From Berberis thunbergii (lineage: Eukaryota; Streptophyta; Magnoliopsida; Ranunculales; Berberidaceae), in the NCBI GenBank assembly GCA_003290165.1, contig QNQO01007629.1, positions 1 to 64,000 of the forward strand: 64,000 bases of DNA. The letters run 5' to 3'. Shown here piece after piece: positions 54,161-62,900 of this stretch. The position numbers and the translations under genes were made by a program. Position 1 is the stretch's first letter. Each line of letters starts with the position of its first letter. The notes under the pieces are model-generated. The model was not told the DNA's origin. It saw nothing but the letters and a program-made list of their open reading frames with translations, and did not search any database.

Positions 54161-54990
54161 TTGGGAAAAAAAATTGTTTTCCTAAGGGTGAAGGAGGCTT
54201 GGGAGTTGGGAACCTTGGTATTGTCACCAAGGCCTTTCGGTTGAAAGCTCTTTGGAGTGTGGTTAATTTTAATTCTCTTTGGGCAAACTACATGAGGTGT
54301 AAATACTGGAAAGACAGGATCCGTGTTTTCTATCAGCTAGAAAAGAATAATGTTTCACCTTTTATGAAGGAGATTATGAAATATAAAGGAGTTTTTGTTG
54401 GCAATAGTCTTTGGCGCATTGGCTGCGAAAATTCGAGTTTTTTTGCATCTAACTGGAACCCTTCGTCAGTTTTCTTGAGAATGGGTGGTTTGGTGGCACA
54501 AGGGATCTAGCCCACGATAGCGAAGGTTCGGGTGGGGATTTTGACCTTGTTAGTCCCAAGGTGAGATTGTTGGCGAAATCTATATTTGATGGTAGATTTC
54601 AAGGGAGCGAGTGGGACAAGGATACTTGTATTTGGACACCGGCTCCGAATGGCCTTTTTAGTTCACATTCGGCATATGAGTTGATCCGTGACAAAAAAAA
54701 GGTAGGAATTTGTTGTTTGACAAAATCTGGTTGCACTTTTTACCTTCTAAAATTTCAGTTTTTGTTTGGAAGCTATTTTTAAAAGGCATTCCAGTTGATG
54801 GGGTGCTCCGCATGTGTGGGATCAGTCTTGCGTCGCGATGCGTTTGTTATGATTTTCCTAGTGTGAAAACAATTAATCATCTATTTATTGAAGGTGGGTT
54901 AGCTAGAGGGGTTTGGCGTCATTTTGAAACCATTTTTTATGTTCATATTAGGAGGCTGGCGAAAATAAAAACGATTTTGAGAGTTTGGTT
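54161..54990 (+). pseudogene. LINE ORF2: post-RT and zf-RVT region
   Basis: FPKGEGGLGVGNLGIVTKAF and LKALWSVV (54,180-54,265) correspond to the P..eGGLG..n....N.ALL block. GLFSSHSAYELIRDKKK (54,650), KISVFVWKLFLKGIPVDGVL (54,750) and the Cys region CVCYDFPSVKTINHLFIEGG (54,845-54,900) correspond to zf-RVT, where some Cys/His positions are lost. Frames change twice. Confidence 0.8.
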
Positions 54991-55758
54991 TGGGAAGTCA
55001 AACAAGAAATCTCAAGTCGGCTTGCTTTATTTTTAACACCCATGTTCATTATTTGGGAAATTTGGAAGCAACGGTGTCGGGGCGTTTTTGATAATAGAAA
55101 GCCAAATGTGGTCACAATTATTCTTTTTGTTAGGAGGAGCATTCGTTTGGCGAATTCCTTGTTTACACCTAAGCGGGTGAGTGAGGACAAGAAACCCATT
55201 TTAGCCTTTAGTATGCCTATCTCTCTTGTTGTTACTAAGGAAAATAGAGTGGTCTATTGGAATGCTCCCCCGAAGGACTTGGTGTCACTTCATGTTGATG
55301 GGTCATCGAGGAAAAATAAGGCTTCAGCTGGCATTATTATCAAGAATAGTTTGGGCGAGTGTCTGGCGGCAAAACAAGCCGTTCTTGGTGAATGTTCTAA
55401 TAACTTTGCGGGGGTTAGAGCAGTTATGGTGGGGCTTCAGTTGTGCAACAGTTTGGGATTTTCGAAGGTGTGCATTCAATCGGACTCCAAAATTGTTTGT
55501 AGTTGGTTTTATGAGGACTTTAAAATTTTGTGGCACATGGAAAATGTATGGCAGGATATTAAGAGTTTGGCTTCTCATATGGAAGTTAGTTGTGTTCACA
55601 TTTTCAGGGAAGCAAATGCGGTAGCTGACGCTTTGGCGAATAGAGCTCAGGAGGAGGGTGTTAGTCGTGCTTTTCATGCCGCGAACCTCCCTCACAAGAT
55701 TGTTGGCCTGGTCCGTTTGGATAAGGTTAATACAACATATATTCGCGTGCCTAAATGA
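54985..55758 (+). pseudogene. LINE ORF2: C-terminal RNase H (Glu lost)
   Basis: A 257-codon open frame: LVSLHVDGSSRKNKASAGII (first Asp), NNFAGVRAVMVGLQLCNSLG (where the usual AEl.A has the catalytic Glu, here replaced by Gly), VCIQSDSKIVCSW (second Asp) and HIFREANAVADALANRAQEE (terminal H..RE.N..AD). This is the plant type RNase H (RVT_3) found at the C terminus of several plant L1 lineages. It would degrade RNA in the RNA-DNA hybrid. The frame is intact but a catalytic residue is gone. It ends at 55,758, the LINE coding end. Confidence 0.88.
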
Positions 55759-56109
55759 TGGTGGCTGGAAACAGGCGGTGGTTTAGTGCATGGAAGTCGG
55801 GTATGATTGGGGAACTCTGGGTTTCGGTGCAGTCTGCAAGTACGGGGCTACAAGCAAAGGTGTAGCTTGGCTGGCTGTTGATTGGGCTGAGTTGTAGGTT
55901 TATGCTTTGGCGCATGGCGTACAATGGTGAGCATCCTGCGTGCTTATTTCAAAGTGCAAATCAGAGCATAACAAAGTTGTGCAGAATTCAAAACAGAGTA
56001 CAAAATAGCCAACGTATGGCGACATTGTGCACTTTGTTTGGACAATGGCTAGAGTTGACTGCTCGCCATTGTGCACTCTGTTTGGGGGCTCGGCTTCGCA
56101 AGCAGTCAG
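55759..56109 (+). other. LINE 3' UTR, first part
   Basis: Non-coding. GGCGCATGGCGTACAATGGT and GCATCCTGCGTGCTTATTTC (55,908-55,955) recur in near-identical form at about 59,080-59,125, on the other side of the hAT pair. GTGCACT(T/C)TGTTTG recurs twice at 56,020-56,085. Confidence 0.6.
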
Positions 56110-56439
56110 TAGGGTAGGGATGGCAGTGGAGCGATTTTTTGCAGATATCCGCTCTGCCCCGCGCCGTTTGGGGCGGATGGGTTTTTTTTAACGGGTTTTG
56201 GGGGCGGTTTTGGGGGTCAAAAGTGTATCCGTCACTGTTTTGGGGCAGATACGGATTTGGCCATATCCGCCCCACGGATATCCGTTTATCTACATGTTAT
56301 TACTAAATACCCTCGTTCCCTTCTACAAAATGACTTTGAAAAAAATAAACCGTAGCCCACAATCTCAATCACCTCTCCTCACAGCCAGACACCATCCACC
56401 ACGCAATCACCTCTCCTCGCGGCCAGACACCATCCATCG

Positions 56440-56985
56440 CCAGTCTTCTTCTTCTGTTCTTCACTGATTTCTTCTTTTTCTTCACTGATTTCTTCTTCTT
56501 TTACACTAATTTCTTCTTTTTCACCGATTTCTTCTTCACTGATTTCGTCTTTTTCTTCTTCTTCTTCACTATTTCGTCTTCTTTTTCTTCACCGATTTCT
56601 TCTTTTTCACTGATTTCTTCTGTTTCTTCTTCACCGATTTCTTCTTCTTCTTTCTTTACCGATTTCTTTTTCTTCTTCTTCACCAATTTCTTTTCTTCTT
56701 CACCGATTTCTTCTTCTTTCTTTACCGATTTCTTTTTTTTTACACTGATTTCTTTTTTTCTTATTCACTGATTTCTCTTCTTCAATGATTTCTTCTTCTT
56801 CACCGATTTCTTCTTCTTTTTTTACACTGATTTCTTTTTCTTCTTATTCACTGATTTCTCTTCTTCAATGATTTCTTCTTTTCACCGATTTCTTCTTCTT
56901 TTACATTCTTCTTAACTGATTTCTTCTTTTTCACTGATTTCTTCTTTTTCACCGATTTCTTCTTCTTCACTGATTTTTTCTTCTT
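56440..56985. repeat. (TTCTTC / CACCGATTTCTT) imperfect repeat
   Basis: About 545 bp of TTCTTCTT with recurring CACCGATTTCTTC and CACTGATTTCTTC units in the inner hAT. It gives a Lys/Glu-only frame on the minus strand that is not a gene. Confidence 0.9.
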
Positions 56986-57178
56986 GCGCTGATGAGGGAT
57001 TTCAATAAGTTGCAGCAAGGCTGTGATTTTGGGAAGTTTTTCGATTGTGATATTTTTGGGTTTTTATTAAATTGGGGAATTAGGATTTTTATCTGCTTTG
57101 TTTTGTTTTTGATTTGCAGATCTGATGATACCCTTGGGATGGATTTGCAGGCATGATGATGATACTCAAGTTTCTCCA

Positions 57179-57316
57179 ATGGTGCCTCAATCAAAAGTTG
57201 TTGCAAAGAAGACCGATCCAAAGGCCCAGGCCTTGAAGGCTGCCAAGGGAGTCAAGTTAGGTACATCCGCCTTGCAAAACAAACACGAGAAGATCAGGAA
57301 CTTTGATCTGGCATGA
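57179..57316 (+). pseudogene. Captured start of ribosomal protein L23a
   Basis: From ATG 57,179 the frame reads MVPQSKVVAKKTDPKAQALK and AAKGVKLGTSALQNKHEKIR, then diverges (NFDLA) to a stop at 57,314-57,316. The KKtDPKAqALKAAKavKsGts motif is the N terminus of plant cytosolic 60S ribosomal protein L23a. In the full protein it is followed by the rRNA-binding core, absent here. An acceptor-like ttgcag precedes it, so a start region and its 5' intron may have been captured together. It lies in the inner hAT. Confidence 0.78.
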
Positions 57317-58949
57317 TGGTACCAAGATTTTGATGCATTGGATGTCTCAAACAAGATTGGGATTATATGAATTGGATGATTTTATTTGTAAGATCTTTTG
57401 ATTTTATTTTATTTGTAAGATCTTTTGATTTTATTTTTAAGATCTTTTGTGGGCAAACGGGTTGTATGATTAATGAGACACCAGAAACATTTGAAGAGTT
57501 GTAGCATTTTAGATTTCTTCTATTAAAATTTGAATTGATGATTATATTTAGGAAAAATAATAATAAAAATAAGCGGATATTGGGGCGGGGCGGATATTCG
57601 CCAATTTGACCGGCTGGGGATGGTTTTTAAAAATTTATATAAATAGATATTCAGGGTGGATTTGGGGATTCGTTATCCCCGGCGGGGCGGGGATGGATTT
57701 GCTCAAATCTGCCCCATTGCCAACCCTATAGTAGGGTTGTTAATTGGTTACTAAAAATCGATCGAACCCGTCGAACTTAAACTAAAATATAACCAAAAAA
57801 GCCCGAACTGAGAAAAACCGAAATCGAACATTAGAAAATTGAACCGAAACGAGTTAGTTTGGTTCGGTTTCTATTTTTTATTTTCACACATCCGAAACAA
57901 CCGAACCGAACCCTTCCCTTTATCATGTTTTCATTCCCTTAACCCTATTTCTCTCTTATTTAATCCCCTACCAACCCACTCTTAATTAAATTCTCAGCCA
58001 TTCCAATGCACCTCACCCTCTCTCTTAACTCTCACTTTCTCCTTTTCTTAATGCCCCATTCAGGAAAAGAGATGAAAAAGCCTACATTTTCTATCTTATT
58101 TAAGCCCGACCCACCTTTCCCCACTTACCCAACATCTCTTTCTTTATTAATATCTTTTTCTCTTTTATTTAACTCTTTTTCTCTTTCTCTCTATCCAACC
58201 ACTTGCAAGTTGAGAAGGAGAGACAAAGTTTGACTCAATCTTGTTGAAGATAACCAAACTTTTCACTTGTTTGCTTGCAGCAAGGATAAGCAATGGCGAT
58301 GGCGACAACTTCGACACGTCTGATTTGACAAAAAAAATCTTCTTGCAGGATGAAATTACGAGACTTGTGGAATCTTCATAGAAGGTTTTGGTCTTGTTCA
58401 GATCATCACATGGGTGTGGTGGAGATAGATTAAGATGCAAACAATGTAGTTATGGTTATAGTTTTTTGTATGATGTTATAGTATTGTGTATATCAGAAAC
58501 ATGGCAATAAAATTTTAATCTTACGGAATTATCAAGAGAAATAGGCAAGAAAAAATTGAAAAAATTCTCTATAAATGAATAGTCGGAGCCTTGAAACTCT
58601 TTATGTTCATCTGACATTTGTTTTCCCTTTACTGTTTCCACTTCTCTCTCTTTTATTTTGTTTGTATTCTCTCTGTCTCTGGGTTTTCCTCCTTTGCAAA
58701 TCAAGCTTCATTTCTTTCTTTCCATTTTTTGTAGCTTTAACTTATTCCTTTTGTGCTATAGCCAACTCGGTTGTATGTTGCAGGAGAAAATAAATAATAA
58801 AAAAGGAAATAACCAAAAATAACTAAACTGATCGGTCTGGTTATTTATTTTATAAATGTGAAAACCGAACTGAACCGATAACCAAATTCTTGGTTTGATT
58901 TTGGTCCAACTTTAAATCGACCAAACCAATTAACACCCCTAGCAGTCAG

Positions 58950-59750
58950 CGCTCCTTGGTTGGCAGACAAAACGGAGTGTATTGGAGCAGCTCTGTTGGG
59001 TGCTGGTGGACAGCAGTGGAGCAGCTCTTGCGTACTTATTTCAGCAGTGGAGCAGCTCTTGCGTGCTTATTTCTGCTTCGGCACATGGCGGACAATAGCA
59101 AGCATCCTGTGTGCTTATTTCAGCAGTGCATTGAACTGGTGGGAGCAGAGTTGCGGTGACTTGTGCGGGCTGGAATGTGGTTGGACTGGTGCTGACCGTT
59201 TGCATCTCTTGCGTGCTGGGAATTTCAGTATGGTGTTATTCTTTGTGCTGCTTGCGAGTTACAAGGCTTTCCTGTGGAGCAAGCTATTGTGCTGCTTGCA
59301 ATTTATTGTTGCAATTGGTGCAAATGCGGTGAGGAGCTGAGTTTGGCAAGGCTTTATGCGCAGTGTGGAGTGTTTCAAGGGATGCACGGTCAGCTGGTGT
59401 GCAAGCTAGCGGGTGCTGTGTGTGCTGCTGATTGGTAGGACACTGTTTGGTTTGTGGCGCTTATCATTTGGATAGGCAATTTGTCTAGTATTGTTTGTTT
59501 CAAGGGATGCACGGTCAGCTGGTGTGCAAGCTAGCGGGTGCTGTGTGTGCTGCTGATTGGTAGGACACTGTTTGGTTTGTCGCACTTGTCATTTGGATAG
59601 GCAATTTGTCTAGTATTGTTTGCTTGGTTTGTAACACAAGTAAAGTCGTAATGTACTCCCGTTTAGCTTGTAAATCAATTTTTTGATAAGTAATAAAGGT
59701 CTGTCATCCCATTGTTACCCCTCCACGCCAAAGGTTTAATTTTAAAAAAA
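58950..59750 (+). other. LINE 3' UTR, second part, with poly-A end
   Basis: Contains GGAGCAGCTCTTGCGT twice (about 59,017 and 59,048) and the 125-bp duplication at 59,372-59,621. It ends TTTAATTTTAAAAAAAG before the TSD. The 126-codon frame at 58,960-59,340 is repeat-derived, not a gene. Confidence 0.65.
59372..59621. repeat. 125-bp tandem duplication in LINE 3' UTR
   Basis: GTTTCAAGGGATGCACGGTC starts at 59,372 and again at 59,497. The two units differ at only a few positions (for example GGCGCTTATC against CGCACTTGTC). Confidence 0.92.
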
Positions 59751-59751
59751 G

Positions 59752-60720
59752 AAGTTCTAAACCATTTATTTGTGTTTACTTAATTAGTTTTGATGGTTCT
59801 ACATTTGTTTGTGAGGAGATTGTACCTACATCTATTGTAGAAGGTTTGAAGTATGGTTTTGGTCTTGGATTTGGGTTTGATAACTTTAATTATTGTTTTC
59901 ATTGATTCCTTGTTGGCCTATTGTGTGTAGACGTATATTGGTATAGTTATTTGCTCAATGATTTTTTCTAAACTATATGGGATTCCTACTTGGTTTGTTA
60001 TTACTTGGGTGACATTTTATATTGGGGAGGCTAAGACTTCAGTTCCTTATGTTTTGTAAAGTATTTCTTCTAATGGAGGAATCTTTAATTTTTAAATTGT
60101 TTTGATTTTAGTTTCCAAGTATTTATTACAATATTTAAATTTGTTAAATAATGATTTTCAAACTATTTGAAAATTGGCATGTTGACTTTGAGTTTTTTGC
60201 AAATTTCATAAAATATTTTGCCTAGTTGCATTCTTTGTTATTAACTGGTTATTACATAAAATCTTTTTCTTTTGCCGGCATTATTGTCTTGCATTTTTTA
60301 TATATTTAATTTGAATTCTTTGTCAATAACGTATATATTTGATATAGATCACCTATCTCAGATTGTGTTGGAGATTTTTGTTTGATTTGTTCTTCTAATA
60401 TTTCTAATTGTATATCATTTATATAAATTGGTTGTGGTACATGAGGAAATTGGGGATTTTACTTGATCTTTGTCAAATCGATACTTGATACATATGAAGT
60501 TCTTGGAATTTGAGGAACAGTCTCGTAGGATGATATTGAAGATCGTGGCGATTGAAATTTTGTGATTCATAATTTTGTTTTTTTTTTGTAGATGAAAAAT
60601 GTAATTGAACAGTTTTATCATCATGAGTCACTATTTTCGATAATTCCTTTGGAGGAGGAAGTTTTGGTCGAGTTTGAATTTGCCGTGTTGTTTGATTCCA
60701 CTGTATAGTCTTTGGGACTA
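59752..60720 (-). pseudogene. Endogenous pararetrovirus relic, upstream part
   Basis: This continues the relic interrupted by the LINE: joining across the 13-bp TSD makes the AT-rich minus-strand sequence continuous. Around 60,720-60,600 a minus-strand segment has a T-R-P-K-L-P-P-P-K-like proline/lysine stretch near the 60,670 region, compatible with a variable linker upstream of the coat domain. It has stops in all frames. Assignment depends mainly on continuity with 40,340-41,587. Confidence 0.4.
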
Positions 60721-60889
60721 TACGATTTGTTTTTCATTGTTTGTTTGAAAAAGGATTGTGTATCCTTTATTGTCCTGTAGTTTTGTTTGAGGACTAGATG
60801 CAGGAGGATCCGAGTCAGATGATGTTGAGCTGTCAGATAGCACGTTATTAGCACTAAGATATCTTGAATTAGCAGATCATCGCTAGGAT

Positions 60890-61438
60890 GGCAGAAAATC
60901 ATGATTTTATTTCTAATTTGGCAGTTTTGGGTGCGTTTTAGTATTTTGGCCATAACTTTGGCTACGAGTATCAGAATAGCGCAAACGACCCCAATTTGGA
61001 AATTTTTTTCAACACACATGTCGTGTTCAATGAGCTATGCTCGTTACACATCTTTTCGAGGCCAAATTCCACCATTTTCCCTTCTGAATTTATAAATTTA
61101 GTAGTTTATTTCCTTTTATAGTAATATTTTGATTAATGTTTAGGAAGTGATTCTGAACCCAATTCGGGCTAGATTTCTGGCAGTTTATTTCTTTTATTAC
61201 GTATTTGGTTTAGCATGATTATTGGGGCTTTTCTAATTTTGGTAAAATTCTAATAATCATGAGATTTAGCTATAAAGCCTGGCTTGTGGGCTGATTTTAG
61301 ATATACCTTTGATTTGAGTAATTTGATTAAACATTAGAGATATTTCTGTGTGTTTTGGGCTATCATCTTGTGTTCTTCTCTGTCAATTATCTGTTGCTAT
61401 TAGCCTGCAGAATAATCGCTATTCTGCCCGACGTCTGT
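60890..61438 (+). repeat. Probable 5' LTR remnant of a Ty3/gypsy element
   Basis: Non-coding sequence directly before a recognisable PBS. It contains TTTTGGCCATAACTTTGGCT and AACCCAATTCGGGCTAG. The start cannot be fixed and there is no paired LTR in the window. Confidence 0.4.
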
Positions 61439-61450
61439 TGGTATCATAGC
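61439..61450 (+). other. Primer-binding site (initiator Met tRNA type)
   Basis: TGGTATCATAGC differs at one base from TGGTATCAGAGC, the standard plant retroelement PBS complementary to initiator Met tRNA. It lies about 40 bp before the gag start. Confidence 0.75.
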
Positions 61451-61487
61451 TTCAACATCTTCTTGAGGTGAGATTTTATCATTTTCT

Positions 61488-62420
61488 ATGGCTGGTGGTC
61501 GTGGTCGTCGCGGGCAGGTTCCAAACAAGGAAGCCCCTCACCGTGATTGTAGCGTTCAGGATGTGATGATTGAGGATTTACAAAGGAAAGTTGCAGAGCT
61601 AACCCAGTGTCAAACGGCGCAGGATTTCGGTAATCGTGAGATGGAAGATCACGATTCTGATTCTAGTTTCAAAAACCCATATCACAATCGTGCTCGATTT
61701 TGGGAACACAGTGGTCGGCAGGATCGTCATGAAAATCTCGATTTCAAGGTAGATCTACCCGAGTTTTCTGGGACTTTACAGGCCTAAGGATTCGTGGATT
61801 GGTTGAATGAAGTAGAGCGTATTTTTAGTATAAGAAAGTTCCAGATCATGTCAAAGTGAAATTGGTTGCCATCAAACTCAAAGGCAGAACATCTGCATGG
61901 TAGGAGCAGTTGAAGCGATCACGTGACAGGTAGAGTCAAGCCAAAATCACTGATTGGGAAAAGATGAAGAAGAAGATGAATGGTCACTTCCTTCTTTTCG
62001 GCTACACTAAAATTTTGTTTCAACAAATTCATTCATTGAGGCAAGGCACGAGATCAGTTGATGATTACACGGAGGAGTTCTATCAATTAGTAGCCCATAA
62101 TGACTAATCTGAAACGGAAGAGCAGATGGTGGCATAATATTTGGGAGGATTATGACAAACCCTGCAGGATGTCCTCATCCTTCACTCACTGTGGATCATT
62201 TCTGAAGCCTACCAGCGTGCACTAGCTGTGGAAAAACAGCAGAACAGGAGACCTATGATCAGAAGTGATCAAAGCAGTCGGCCAGTTCTCCTCAAGAATC
62301 CCGTCCTACCCAACAGCCACCACAGAGTAACTCTATTATTAGATGTTTTAGATGTGGTGAACAGGGACATAGAGCAACTGAGTGCAGGAAGCCTGCTATT
62401 CAGAAGGGCAACAATCTCAT
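61488..62420 (+). pseudogene. Ty3/gypsy gag with CCHC knuckle (several stops)
   Basis: From ATG 61,488 the frame reads MAGGRGRRGQVPNKEAPHRD and later FKVDLPEFSGTLQA, then a stop. Downstream frames carry [65 protein letters not shown] and the tail AYQRALAVEKQQNRR. This is the Retrotrans_gag domain of iMet-primed plant Ty3/gypsy elements. A zinc knuckle CFRCGEQGHRATEC follows at 62,344-62,385. TAA/TAG stops (for example within SAW-EQL) inactivate it. The type differs from the Tat-like gags elsewhere in the window. Confidence 0.85.
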
Positions 62421-62880
62421 GATTGAGGAAGACGCGGTAGACGAAATTGAGGAACTTGGAAAGCCTGTGTATGACGATGATGGAGATGTGTTGTATGGAG
62501 ATGGCCATGAGACTCTAGTTGTTCGTAAGAGTCTACTGACTCTCGAGGATAATTCAGGGGACGATTGGTTAAGAACCAATATTTTCCACACGACATGCAT
62601 AGTTGTAGATAAAGTCTGCAAGATGATCATTGACAGCGGCAGTTGTGAGAACGTTGTGTCTAAAGAAGTTGTACAGAAATTGCAGTTGACGACAGATCGT
62701 CATCCCAAGCCGTACAAATTATCATGGCTGAATAAAGACAATGAGGTAACAATAGATACGTGATGCCTAGTGTCTTTTTCGATTGACAGGAAATATTTTG
62801 ATAATGTTTGGTGTGATGTTGTATCTATGGATGCTTGTCATGTATTGTTAGGTGATGCGGATTTTAACTAACCTAAATAA
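62419..62880 (+). pseudogene. Ty3/gypsy aspartic protease, truncated
   Basis: The frame 62,419-62,763 has a spacer with EEDAVDEIEEL, then TNIFHTTCIVVDKVCKMIID and SGSCENVVS, so the catalytic motif is DSG. PYKLSWLNKDNEVTID and, after a TGA, DACHVLLGDADFN follow; the usual LLGRPWQ..R has become LLGDADF. Homology stops at about 62,870 and no reverse transcriptase follows. Confidence 0.82.
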
Positions 62881-62900
62881 AAAGGTTAATTTAACCAACT

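Larger units (their letters stand above)
56115..57728. mobile_element. Inner hAT element carrying a ribosomal protein L23a fragment
   Basis: The left end TAGGGATGGCAGTGGAGCG pairs with the complement of the right end (TAGGGTTGGCAATGGGGCAG). TSD cagtaggg (56,107-56,114) and tagtaggg (57,729-57,736) agree at 7 of 8 positions. Subterminal GGGGCGGATATCCG-type motifs are present at both ends (56,140-56,285 and 57,580-57,720). The insertion point lies 5 bp inside the outer hAT. No transposase is present, so it is non-autonomous. Confidence 0.92.
56110..58941. mobile_element. Outer hAT element, split by an inner hAT
   Basis: The perfect 8-bp TSD gcagtcag lies at 56,102-56,109 and 58,942-58,949. The left terminus TAGGG (56,110-56,114) is cut off by the inner insertion and resumes at 57,737 as TTGTTAATTGGTT. 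The right terminus is AACCAATTAACACCCCTA. Subterminal ACCGAAC/GGTTCGGTT motifs match the MITE at 1911-2253. Own length is about 1.2 kb without the insert. No hAT transposase is recognisable; the interior (57,900-58,800) is pyrimidine-rich with short unassigned frames. Confidence 0.93.
41588..59750 (+). mobile_element. L1-type LINE carrying three nested transposons
   Basis: The 13-bp duplication aagttctaaacca lies at 41,575-41,587 and 59,752-59,764. The 3' end is an A-rich tail (TTTTAAAAAAAG). ORF1 and ORF2 (endonuclease, reverse transcriptase, zf-RVT, RNase H) are in the plus orientation. Without the CACTA (7.5 kb) and the hAT pair (2.8 kb) the LINE is about 7.8 kb, plausible for a full-length plant L1 with a long 3' UTR. 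The 5' UTR (41,588-41,768) contains GGAGGCGATCTC twice. It inserted into the pararetrovirus relic. Confidence 0.92.

Noticed and set aside
56501..56686. Lys/Glu-only minus-strand frame
   Set aside because: Product of the TTCTTC repeat in the inner hAT.
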